DNA of 64,000 nucleotides. Origin: Candidatus Hydrogenedentota bacterium (GTDB lineage Bacteria > Hydrogenedentota > Hydrogenedentia > Hydrogenedentales > SLHB01). Shown one piece after another: positions 50,398-58,497 of the stretch. Each line of letters begins with the position of its first letter. Position 1 is the first letter of the stretch. The notes beneath the pieces were generated by a model, which worked only from the letters and a program-made list of their open reading frames with translations, made no database searches and had not been told where the DNA came from. The stretch is taken from positions 50,904 to 114,903 of the forward strand of contig JABWCD010000017.1 of the NCBI GenBank assembly GCA_013359265.1. Direction: 5' to 3'. The position numbers and the translations under genes are program-made.

Positions 50398-51414
50398 TCA
50401 TTCTCTGAGCAGCACGTCGCATACCAACTGTATCTTTTTGAGCGCCTTTCGAAACATGCCGCCCTTTTGCGCCTGCGCGCGCAGCTTCACGATCATCTTG
50501 CGCTGCAACCGATAGCGGTCCAGTGGGGCCTTCTTGCGCTGGACCGGTTTGCCGCCGAATTCGTCGAGCGGTTTCCAGATCGATTCCGGCGGATACCCGC
50601 AGGTCTTGATGTCTTCGGGATCCAACTGCGCGATGACGTCGCGCATCAGCTTTTCCTTGGCGGGGTCTGTGGCGAGGTCTTCGACCCACTTCTTGACCGA
50701 CGTGGTGGTCGGACGCGAATGCTGTTTGACGCCAATCGGGTCGCCAAGTCCTTGATTGCTACGCTCCGCGTTGCCGCGTTCTCCATAGTCAATCGTTTCT
50801 TTCTCGAACGGCACGCCAATGTGCGCATAGATTCTTTCCATCCACACTTCGGGGTCCTTCACCAAGTCTTCGTACCGGACATGAATAAACGGCACCTGTG
50901 TCTGCCGCAGGAACGAGGCCATCGCTGGAACGTATCGATTCAGGATAGGATTGTAGTTCTGCGCGGCCTGGTAGTCCCCGTCAAAGAACGAATTCGCGTA
51001 GGACGAAAACGTAGCCAGCGGGTGCCGAGTCAAGGCCACGTATTTCGCGTCGGGAAACACCTTCATCATGAACGGCAGGATCAACCCGTACGCGGGAGTC
51101 TTGTCAAGGCAGACGGACTTCCCGCTGCCCTCCATGAACCGTCCGTACAACACGTCACAGTACGCGCGGCACGCGTCCCAGTAATCCTGTTCCTTGTTCG
51201 GCAGCCCGTCGACAAAGAGTTTTTGCGATTCCGCGGCGAGCACGTGATCGTACGGCGCCTTGTCCACCTTCCCCCACACGCCGAGGTGCGCAAGCGGCGT
51301 CAAGAGATGCGGTTCCGGTCCGCCTTTGATCATGGAGTGCGATTCGAGCATCCGCTCGAGCATGGTGCTGCCTGAGCGGGGAGAGCTAATGACAAAGAGC
51401 ATCTGGACAGACAT
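50398..51414 (-). CDS. PAPS-dependent sulfotransferase family protein
   Basis: A 338-residue soluble protein. The 5'-phosphosulfate-binding loop is FVISSPRSGSTMLERML at the N-terminus, and the 3'-phosphate site lies in KYVALTRHPLATFSSYANSF. The catalytic part has CLDKTPAYGLILPFMMKVFPD; FIHVRYEDLVKDPEVWMERI is the conserved C-terminal part. Such enzymes transfer sulfate from PAPS to sugars, lipids or peptides. No signal peptide. A GTG codon three bases upstream is an alternative start; AAGGAA lies eight bases before the ATG. The neighbours (rfbC, the flippase fusion, ugd) suggest a glycan acceptor; the cysC gene at 13.5 kb could supply PAPS. Confidence 0.86.
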   Translation of the reverse strand: MSVQMLFVISSPRSGSTMLERMLESHSMIKGGPEPHLLTPLAHLGVWGKVDKAPYDHVLAAESQKLFVDGLPNKEQDYWDACRAYCDVLYGRFMEGSGKSVCLDKTPAYGLILPFMMKVFPDAKYVALTRHPLATFSSYANSFFDGDYQAAQNYNPILNRYVPAMASFLRQTQVPFIHVRYEDLVKDPEVWMERIYAHIGVPFEKETIDYGERGNAERSNQGLGDPIGVKQHSRPTTTSVKKWVEDLATDPAKEKLMRDVIAQLDPEDIKTCGYPPESIWKPLDEFGGKPVQRKKAPLDRYRLQRKMIVKLRAQAQKGGMFRKALKKIQLVCDVLLRE

Positions 51415-51514
51415 CACGATTCCTTCTCAAGTCCGCGGATGAATTCGGGTACTCTAACGATGCGTCGCCCCCCTCGCAACTCCACGCCGATACGGAAAAG
51501 GCGCGCTCATTCGT

Positions 51515-51543
51515 TTGCCCGTTTATTCCCAGCGTGTTAGAAT
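51515..51543 (+). promoter_or_regulatory. Sigma70-type promoter of the flippase fusion gene
   Basis: TTGCCC (51515-51520), 17-base spacer and TAGAAT (51538-51543), about 60 bases before the ATG. Confidence 0.65.
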
Positions 51544-51604
51544 CCGGCTTGTTCCACCGGGTGACTTGCTGACCATTACGATAGTAAGGGGCGTTATCTC
51601 GCAC

Positions 51605-54600
51605 ATGGCCAAGAAGTTAGTTCTATTCGTCGTCAAGGCATCGATCGCGGCCGGATTATTTGCACTGCTTTTCTTCCCCGATTGGTTCGGGTTGCCCGCC
51701 GACAAGTTCCAACGCGTAACACCCGGCGACATGCTCGCGGAGGTCCGCGATGCAGGCGCGCCGAGCCTTGCTTTTTGGCTGACTGCCGCCGTACTCGTCC
51801 GCGTGACGGGCATGCTCTGCGGCGTGCTGCGCTGGCGAATCTTATTGCGTGGTCAGGGCCTTCACATTCCCTTCTGGTACATGGTCGGAAGCTGGTTTAT
51901 CGGCCGAACGTTCGGAATCTTCCTGCCCGGCACGATCGGTCTCGACGGCTACCGGCTTTACGACTCCGCGCTTTACACCGGCGAAGTCATCAAGTGCACG
52001 ACGGTGATCGCAATCGAAAAACTCATCGGCTTCATCGCGCTTACATTTCTCGTGTTCGTTACTTTTCCAATGGGCTTCAAGTTACTCAGCTTCAGCATTC
52101 CGATGCTTGCCGCCACTTTGATCGTGCTCGGCGGGTTCGTTGCCGTGTCCTTCATTACGCTGCTCAACCCGCGCGTGATCCAAATTGTCGTGATGGCCCT
52201 TCCCACTCCCGGATTCATTCGAACCAAGGTCAACAAGCTTGGCGCGTCCATCACGGCATACAGCGGCAAACGCTCTGACCTCTTGCTGGCGGTATTCTTC
52301 GGCTTCATCGTCCACGCGGCTACCGCGCTTATGTACTTCTGCACGATGATGGCGATTCGGACCGAGCACACCAGCATCTTCGACGTGTTGTTCGCAAGCC
52401 CCCTGGTCATCTACTCGACGGTGTTGGCGCCGACGGTGGGGGGACTCGGCGCGCGCGAGATTGTCGGTGTCGCCCTGCTTGGCGGACAATCCGGCGCCGC
52501 AGCGGCGTTGACCTTCTTTCACCTCGGCTGGTGGGTGGGCGACGTGACGCCGTACCTGATCGGATTGCCGATTCTCGCATTCCGTTCGCGCCCGACGGCC
52601 GCGCAGGTCCAGGCCAAACTGGCGGAACTGCGCCTGAGCGCCGCCGGTGAGGAGACGCTTCTCGAACTCTCGCACGACGAAATATCCGGCTATCGGAACA
52701 AGCTGGCGAACTATGTATTGGCCGGAATTGCGGGCGGCGTGTTCGCGGGTTGCCTCGCGGGATTTGCCGAAGCGGGCTGGCTCATCAGCAACGCCGCAAA
52801 CCTGAAGGAAGCCGTTGCCTATTGGTGGGGCCCGCTCGTCTACGGCATGTGCTTCATCGGCGTCGGACTCGGCATTGCCGCAGGATTGACGTTTATTGCA
52901 CTCGTGCTGGATCGGTTCCTGAAGTCACAGTCCGTCTTCGGTCTTTGCCTCGGCGGCAGTGTTGCTGCGGCAACTCTTATCGTCGGTGGGTTCCGCTTCT
53001 TTCAAGATGTCAACGCGGAACATATGCTCTCGGCGAAGCAGCTGGCGATGCTGGGCGGCGCGGCGCTCGCGCTAGGTATTGGCTTCTGCATCGTTGGTTT
53101 TCTGGTAGTGGCCTTCACGAAATCGAGCAGGCGCACTGCAATCAGCGCCACCGCCGCCGGATATGCGGCCTTCTTGTTCCTCGGCCTTGCCGTAGCGAGC
53201 ATCAACAAGACTGACGCGAAGGCGACGGACTTCGCCCCCGTCGCCGGTGCGAACGGTCCAAACATTATATTCATCGCGGTGGACACGCTGCGCGCGGATT
53301 ATCTCAAGGCGTACGACGCATCGGCCCGCGCAATCACGCCCGCGATTGACGCCCTGCGGAAGGACTCCGTACTCTTCACCGATTGCTACGCGCAGTCGTC
53401 GTGGACAAAGGCGTCGTTCGCGACCATTTTTTCAGGCAAGTATCCGGAAACACACGGCGCGTACGAGAAAAGCGCGATGCTTTCCGACGAGACCGTAACG
53501 TTCCCGGAGGTCCTGCGCGACGTCGGCTACTACACGCAGGGGTACTGCAACAACCCCAATATCGCCGACACGTACAACTACGGGCAGGGATACGTCGAGT
53601 ACGACTACCTCCGGCCGCGCTACGTCCTGTTTGCGAACCAGTCTGCGGAGAAGATGGTCCTGTACAAAGTCGTCCGCCAGGTCTGGTCGAAAGTCGTCGG
53701 CAAGCTGACCGGCGGCAAGATTAACATCAGGGACTTTTATCAACCGGCGGAGGTGGTCACCAAGACCGCCACCGAGTGGCTGGACGGGGAGCAGCGCCCG
53801 AAAGACGCGCCGTTTTTCCTCTTCCTGCATTACATGGACCCGCACGACCCATACATGGACCGTACGCAGCCGGGTGTCGGCTATGCGCGCGTCCGCATGG
53901 GCACCGACATCGATCCGGTCGAGTGGAAGGAGAAACTGCAAAGCGCATACATCGGCGAGATCGAATACTGTGACAAATACATTGGCGATCTGATCGAGGG
54001 ACTCAAGCAGCGCGGCCTCTACGACGATTCGCTCATCGTGTTCACCGCAGATCACGGCGAGGAATTCCATGAACACGGCGGCTGGTGGCATGGCCTGAGC
54101 CTATACGACGAACAAATTGGCGTGCCGTTGATGTTTAAACTGCCGAAAAACCAGTTGGCCGGCGCGGAATCCAAGTTTCTGGCACGCCACGTTGACGTAG
54201 GCCCGACAATCCTTCAAATGGCAAACGCCGATCCAAAGCGGATTGCTGACGCGAAGATGCAGGGCGAGCCGCTGTTTGCGAAAGAAATCTCGGCGGACTT
54301 CCGGGATGTCTCCGGCGGTTACATCTATTCGCACCTCAATTTCGAGGGCATCGAACTGCGCGCCCTCCGCACCCCGCTGTACAAGCTCATTCATTCCAAC
54401 GAGAATAAGCGCAAGTTTCCGCCGGTCGAACTGTATAACGTGGCAAACGATCCCGGCGAGCAGAAGAACCTCGCCGGTTCCGGCGACGCCGAGGAACAGA
54501 AGCTTGGCGAAACGCTCGAGGCCATGCGGAAATACGCCGCGGAGAACGCCCAGAAGCCGGAGTATGCAATAAGCGCAGAGCAGGAGGAAGCCCTAAAAGC

Positions 54601-54622
54601 ATTGGGATACACGGGCCCGTAA
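51605..54622 (+). CDS. LPG-synthase-type flippase domain fused to alkaline-phosphatase-superfamily domain
   Basis: A 1005-residue two-part membrane protein. Residues 1-330 form a lysylphosphatidylglycerol-synthase-like TM domain (GMLCGVLRWRILLRGQGL, TFGIFLPGTIGLDGYRLYD, APTVGGLGAREIVG), a family that moves lipid-linked molecules. Residues about 370-545 add five or so more helices. Residues 550-1005 are a sulfatase-like domain with metal ligands Asp560 (IAVDTLRADYL), Asp816 and His817 (FTADHGEEFHEHGG). The nucleophile site reads QSSWTKASFATIFSG, putting Thr601 where sulfatases have Cys or Ser. That is the pattern of lipid phosphotransferases such as LtaS and EptA. It heads a run with ugd, an epimerase and an SGNH hydrolase. 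Confidence 0.82.
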   Translation: MAKKLVLFVVKASIAAGLFALLFFPDWFGLPADKFQRVTPGDMLAEVRDAGAPSLAFWLTAAVLVRVTGMLCGVLRWRILLRGQGLHIPFWYMVGSWFIGRTFGIFLPGTIGLDGYRLYDSALYTGEVIKCTTVIAIEKLIGFIALTFLVFVTFPMGFKLLSFSIPMLAATLIVLGGFVAVSFITLLNPRVIQIVVMALPTPGFIRTKVNKLGASITAYSGKRSDLLLAVFFGFIVHAATALMYFCTMMAIRTEHTSIFDVLFASPLVIYSTVLAPTVGGLGAREIVGVALLGGQSGAAAALTFFHLGWWVGDVTPYLIGLPILAFRSRPTAAQVQAKLAELRLSAAGEETLLELSHDEISGYRNKLANYVLAGIAGGVFAGCLAGFAEAGWLISNAANLKEAVAYWWGPLVYGMCFIGVGLGIAAGLTFIALVLDRFLKSQSVFGLCLGGSVAAATLIVGGFRFFQDVNAEHMLSAKQLAMLGGAALALGIGFCIVGFLVVAFTKSSRRTAISATAAGYAAFLFLGLAVASINKTDAKATDFAPVAGANGPNIIFIAVDTLRADYLKAYDASARAITPAIDALRKDSVLFTDCYAQSSWTKASFATIFSGKYPETHGAYEKSAMLSDETVTFPEVLRDVGYYTQGYCNNPNIADTYNYGQGYVEYDYLRPRYVLFANQSAEKMVLYKVVRQVWSKVVGKLTGGKINIRDFYQPAEVVTKTATEWLDGEQRPKDAPFFLFLHYMDPHDPYMDRTQPGVGYARVRMGTDIDPVEWKEKLQSAYIGEIEYCDKYIGDLIEGLKQRGLYDDSLIVFTADHGEEFHEHGGWWHGLSLYDEQIGVPLMFKLPKNQLAGAESKFLARHVDVGPTILQMANADPKRIADAKMQGEPLFAKEISADFRDVSGGYIYSHLNFEGIELRALRTPLYKLIHSNENKRKFPPVELYNVANDPGEQKNLAGSGDAEEQKLGETLEAMRKYAAENAQKPEYAISAEQEEALKALGYTGP

Positions 54623-54664
54623 CATCGCCCTGACGCATCAGAAGATCACTGGAGAAATCGTCCT

Positions 54665-55972
54665 TTGCGTATTGCAGTAATTGGTACCGGACATGTCGGT
54701 CTTGTCGTCGGCACGGGCCTCGCCGAAACCGGCCACTATGTCACCTGCGTTGACACCAATCGCGAACTCATCGACGGCCTCAACGCGAACAAGCTCCCGT
54801 TCTACGAACCCGGCCTCGAAGAGCTCGTCGCGCGAAACGTCGAGGAGGAACGCCTCAAGTTTACGACCGACGCAGCGGCGGCCGTCAGCGATGTCTTGCT
54901 GGTGTTCATCTGCGTCGGAACACCCGCCGGCGACGCTGGCGAAGCGGACACGTCCGCGGTGTTCGCCGCGGTGCAAAGCGTCGGCAAAGCCATGACGGGC
55001 TACCGCATCATCGTCAACAAGAGCACCTGTCCGGTCGGAACGACGGAGGCAATTCGCTTCGCGCTCAAAAGCCTCACGGAACACCCGTATGACGTGGTCG
55101 TCAACCCCGAGTTCCTGCGTCAGGGCGCGGCGGTCGACGACTTCATGCGCCCGGACCGCATCATCGTCGGATGCGAGGACGTGCGCGTCGCGGAAATCAT
55201 GCGCGAGCTCTATGCGCCGTTCCTTCGCACGGGAAAGCCGTTGCTGACGATGAGCATCCGCAGCGCGGAGATGGCGAAGTACGCGGTCAACACGATGCTC
55301 GCGACACGCATTTCCTTCATGAACGAGTTTGCGCGCCTGTGCGAAGCGTACGGCGCGGACATCGCGGAAGTGCGCGAGGGCCTCGCCGCCGACTCGCGCG
55401 TCGGCCCGTCCTACTTGTTTCCGGGCGTGGGCTTTGGCGGTTCCTGCCTTCCCAAGGACGTACAGGCCTGCGCGCACCTCGCCGCAAACCGCGGTATTCC
55501 AAGCCCGCTCCTGGATGCGGTGCACGCCGTGAACGAATCGCAGCAAGATGCGTTCGTAAAGCGAATCCTCGATTACTACGGCGCCGACATCGCGAAGAAG
55601 CACATCGCCATCTGGGGAGCAAGCTTCAAACCGAAAACCGACGATCTTCGCGGCGGCCCCGCGCTGCGCGTTATCGATGCGCTGCTGGCCGCAGGCGCGA
55701 AGGTCGTCGTCCACGATCCGGTTGCGGACCAGTCGTTGCGGCGCCACTACGGCGACCGGATCGAAATCGCCCAGAAGAGCTATGCGGCGCTCGAAGGCGC
55801 CGACGGCCTTGTCATCTGCACCGAGTGGAACGAATTCCGCCGGCCCGATTACGAACGCATGGCGAAACTCATGCGCGAGCGCGTCATTTTTGACGGACGC
55901 AATCTTTACACGACGAAGGTTCTCGCTCAAAATGGCTTCCGGTATTTCAGCATCGGGCGCGCTGCGGTTTAG
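54665..55972 (+). CDS. ugd: UDP-glucose 6-dehydrogenase
   Basis: Oxidises UDP-glucose to UDP-glucuronate with two NAD+. The 435-residue enzyme has the NAD fold MRIAVIGTGHVGLVVGTGLA, the NKSTCPVGTT loop, NPEFLRQGAAVDDFMRPDRI, the catalytic cysteine Cys261 in GFGGSCLPKD, and the C-terminal WGASFKPKTDDLRGGPAL. TTG start with GGAG upstream. It lies 42 bases after the flippase fusion and six bases before the epimerase gene. Confidence 0.96.
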   Translation: MRIAVIGTGHVGLVVGTGLAETGHYVTCVDTNRELIDGLNANKLPFYEPGLEELVARNVEEERLKFTTDAAAAVSDVLLVFICVGTPAGDAGEADTSAVFAAVQSVGKAMTGYRIIVNKSTCPVGTTEAIRFALKSLTEHPYDVVVNPEFLRQGAAVDDFMRPDRIIVGCEDVRVAEIMRELYAPFLRTGKPLLTMSIRSAEMAKYAVNTMLATRISFMNEFARLCEAYGADIAEVREGLAADSRVGPSYLFPGVGFGGSCLPKDVQACAHLAANRGIPSPLLDAVHAVNESQQDAFVKRILDYYGADIAKKHIAIWGASFKPKTDDLRGGPALRVIDALLAAGAKVVVHDPVADQSLRRHYGDRIEIAQKSYAALEGADGLVICTEWNEFRRPDYERMAKLMRERVIFDGRNLYTTKVLAQNGFRYFSIGRAAV

Positions 55973-55978
55973 TCGACG

Positions 55979-56908
55979 ATGCCGCGCGTAGCTCTCATAA
56001 CCGGCGCGAACGGGTTCGTGGGGGGTATCCTCGCGAAATACCTTCGCGGCCGAGAGTGGCACGTCCGGGAAGCGGTAATGCCCGGGCAGCCCGAAGGCCC
56101 CAACCGGTTCGCGTGCGAGATAACCGACATGGCACAGGTGCGCAAGCTCATCTCGCGCACCGATGGGCTGAGTCACGTATTCCACCTTGCGGCAGTCACG
56201 TTCGTCCCGTCGTCCTCCGCCGATCCCGGGGCGACGATGCAGGTGAACGTGCAGGGCACGATTAACCTGCTGGAATGCACGCGCGTGATTCATCCGCGCG
56301 CCCGCTTCGTCTTCGTCGGAAGCGCCGCGGTATACGGCGCGCCCCGGTCCGTCCCCGTCACGGAAGACCATCCGCTCGTTCCCCGCGAGCCGTACGCGAT
56401 TTCCAAGGCCGCGGCCGATTTCTATTGCGAATATGCCTACCGGGCGAACAGGGCAAACGTCGTGCGCATGCGTCCGTTCAACCATTCCGGCGCGGGGCAG
56501 TCCGATCACTTCGTGCTGTCCAACTTCGCGCGGCAGGTCGCGCGAATCGAACGCGGCGAACAGCCGCCGGTGCTGCACGTCGGCAATATCGATGCCGCGC
56601 GTGACTTCCTGCACGTCGACGACGTAATTCGCGCCTACGAACTCGCGGCGCTCACGGGAAGGCCGGGAGAGGTGTACAATGTGTGCTCAGGCATAGGGCG
56701 CACGATTCGCGCCGCGCTCGAGACCTTGCTCGCGCGCGCGACCGTGCCCATCGAAGTGAAACAGGATGCGACCCGTATGCGGCCCGTGGATGTACCGGAA
56801 ATCTCAGGTTCGTACGAGAAGCTCAAGGCCCAAACAGGGTGGACTCCGGAACTGCCGTTCGAGCGGGTGCTCGACGACCTTTTGGGTTACTGGCGAAACG
56901 CGCCATGA
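55979..56908 (+). CDS. NAD-dependent sugar epimerase/dehydratase (RMD-like)
   Basis: Extended short-chain dehydrogenase of 309 residues. The NAD-binding motif is ALITGANGFVGGILAKYL, the catalytic YxxxK is in REPYAISKAAADFYCEY, and RMRPFNHSGAGQSDHFVLSNFARQ is the sugar-binding segment that best fits GDP-4-dehydro-6-deoxymannose reductase (RMD) and GDP-mannose dehydratase relatives. The C-terminus PVDVPEISGSYEKLKAQTGW is also typical. It shares an ATGA stop/start overlap with the next gene, so the two are co-translated. The exact nucleotide sugar is not certain. Confidence 0.86.
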   Translation: MPRVALITGANGFVGGILAKYLRGREWHVREAVMPGQPEGPNRFACEITDMAQVRKLISRTDGLSHVFHLAAVTFVPSSSADPGATMQVNVQGTINLLECTRVIHPRARFVFVGSAAVYGAPRSVPVTEDHPLVPREPYAISKAAADFYCEYAYRANRANVVRMRPFNHSGAGQSDHFVLSNFARQVARIERGEQPPVLHVGNIDAARDFLHVDDVIRAYELAALTGRPGEVYNVCSGIGRTIRAALETLLARATVPIEVKQDATRMRPVDVPEISGSYEKLKAQTGWTPELPFERVLDDLLGYWRNAP

Positions 56909-58029
56909 GCACCGTGCGCGCGGAGCCCGAATCACCGCCGGCCGGCGCCGAGCGGGCGGCCGCGCACCCCACGGAGAAAGCGCGCGCGGTATTCACGGCG
57001 GTACGCAACGGCCTAATCGTAATTGCGCTGAGTTTCGCGATTCTCGAGTTGATACTCCGGATTCTGGGCGTAGCGAACCCTGTCCTATACGAGCGCAACC
57101 CCGATCTCGGCTACCGGATCAAGCCCAACCAGAAGTCATCCTTTATCGGCAACCCAATCGTCATTAATTCTTTCGGTGTGCGCGACGCGCGGCCGCTCGA
57201 CACACGCGACCCCGCGAAACAGCGCGTGGTTTGCCTCGGTGACTCGGTCACGTGGGGCGGCATCTACGTCCGACAAGACGAACTATTCACGTCAATCGCG
57301 GAACGAAAGCTTGGCAATACCGAGGTAATCAACGCCGGTGTAAACGGCTATTCCACGACGCAGATGGCGCGCTTGTACGAGCGCTATCTCACCGGACTCA
57401 ATCCCGACTTGGTCGTATTTTGCGTCATACCGCGAGACTTTGAACGCCCGCCCGTCGCCCAACTCACGAGCGAAGACGTCGGATTCCCCGAGCAGCCGCC
57501 GTCGTCGGCTTTCGTGGAGAGCGTACAGATTGCGCGTATCGCGGCGGCGCGGCGGTTCGACCTGGATTGGCTTCGACCACCACGCCAGCAGTGGCGAATT
57601 GACGAGTACTATGGATCGCCGGAACGGGCGAACGTGACGGCCATTGTCGAGTTTGCGGAGGCGTTGCGCGGTACAACACGAACGCTGGTAGCGTTGCTCC
57701 CATCCAATATGAGCCGAATTCGGTATGAGGCGATGCGCGATCACGTATCCGATTTCCGGGCAGCGAACGTGCCTTTCGTCGATCTTTCGCGCGACGTTAT
57801 CTTTCACGACAGTGACTTCGTCGACGGCATCCACTTGTCTCCGGATGGTCACCGCAAGGTCGGCGCGGCGCTGGCCGTAGCGATATACGATTCGACCGCC
57901 CCCGAAACGCTGGCAGCCGTGGAACAAGTCGGGCAGGCGCCCGATGCGGAACGCGAGTCAGCCGCGCCACGTTCCCGCATGAGAGGGTCATCGAGACGGG
58001 ACGGTCCCGGCGGAGGAGGACGACGCTAG
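56905..58029 (+). CDS. Membrane-anchored SGNH/GDSL hydrolase
   Basis: A 374-residue protein. A single transmembrane helix (GLIVIALSFAILELILRILG) near residue 40 puts the body outside the inner membrane. The SGNH blocks are VVCLGDSVTWGGIYV (nucleophile Ser), NAGVNGYSTTQMARLYE (Gly block) and the C-terminal DGIHLSPDGHRK (Asp and His). Such proteins remove or transfer acyl groups, often O-acetyl groups on polysaccharides. Its place after the epimerase with an ATGA overlap supports a polymer-modifying role. A Gly/Arg-rich tail ends the protein and overlaps the phasin-like gene start by one base. Confidence 0.86.
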   Translation: MSTVRAEPESPPAGAERAAAHPTEKARAVFTAVRNGLIVIALSFAILELILRILGVANPVLYERNPDLGYRIKPNQKSSFIGNPIVINSFGVRDARPLDTRDPAKQRVVCLGDSVTWGGIYVRQDELFTSIAERKLGNTEVINAGVNGYSTTQMARLYERYLTGLNPDLVVFCVIPRDFERPPVAQLTSEDVGFPEQPPSSAFVESVQIARIAAARRFDLDWLRPPRQQWRIDEYYGSPERANVTAIVEFAEALRGTTRTLVALLPSNMSRIRYEAMRDHVSDFRAANVPFVDLSRDVIFHDSDFVDGIHLSPDGHRKVGAALAVAIYDSTAPETLAAVEQVGQAPDAERESAAPRSRMRGSSRRDGPGGGGRR

Positions 58030-58475
58030 TGGTTGAAGAGAAAGAATCACAGCAGATGGCGAGTGTGAATCCGGAAGGATCGCCGCGACAGAAGCGTGCT
58101 GCGCGAACGAGGCCCAGGACTGCGCGGAAGACCAGCGCTTCGCGAACGAAGCGGGAGGCGCCGCGCGTACCAATGGAACCGACCGCGGCGCGCGCCGCGA
58201 AGTTCGCCGGCAACCTGGTTGAATTCGAGCGGGCGACGTTCGGGAACGCGGCATTGCTTCTAACCTCGCTGAACGACCAATCGGAGAAGGCGATTCGCCA
58301 TGCCGTCGCCAGCGCGAAGTGGATGCCCAAGGAAGGCCAGAAACTCGTCGAGGAATGGCAGCGCACGTTGCGCCACTCGCTGAAGGATTTTTCGAAGACC
58401 GTCGATAAGAGCTTCGACCTCTTGTCGAAATACTTCGCGCGCCTCGAAGCGGAGTCTGCGGGCAGGGAGACATAG
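58029..58475 (+). CDS. Phasin-like small helical protein
   Basis: A 148-residue protein starting at a GTG overlapping the SGNH gene stop (TAGTG). The first ~50 residues are basic and Ala/Pro-rich (RQKRAARTRPRTARKTSA). The rest is an amphipathic helix set (AKFAGNLVEFERATFGNAALLL, TVDKSFDLLSKYFARLE) like phasins that coat storage granules. The neighbour 23 bases away on the other strand is a wax ester/triacylglycerol synthase, giving a plausible link to a lipid granule, but phasin identity is a weak structural guess. Confidence 0.55.
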   Translation: MVEEKESQQMASVNPEGSPRQKRAARTRPRTARKTSASRTKREAPRVPMEPTAARAAKFAGNLVEFERATFGNAALLLTSLNDQSEKAIRHAVASAKWMPKEGQKLVEEWQRTLRHSLKDFSKTVDKSFDLLSKYFARLEAESAGRET

Positions 58476-58497
58476 CGGGCGCGCGGCGGCGCCGCGG

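Noticed and set aside
51605..54622. Simple annotation as a sulfatase
   Set aside because: The formylglycine site Cys/Ser is replaced by Thr, so classical sulfatase chemistry is unlikely.
54638..56614. A 658-codon open frame on the minus strand
   Set aside because: It is antisense to ugd and the epimerase, both with full family motifs, and its translation has no recognisable domain.
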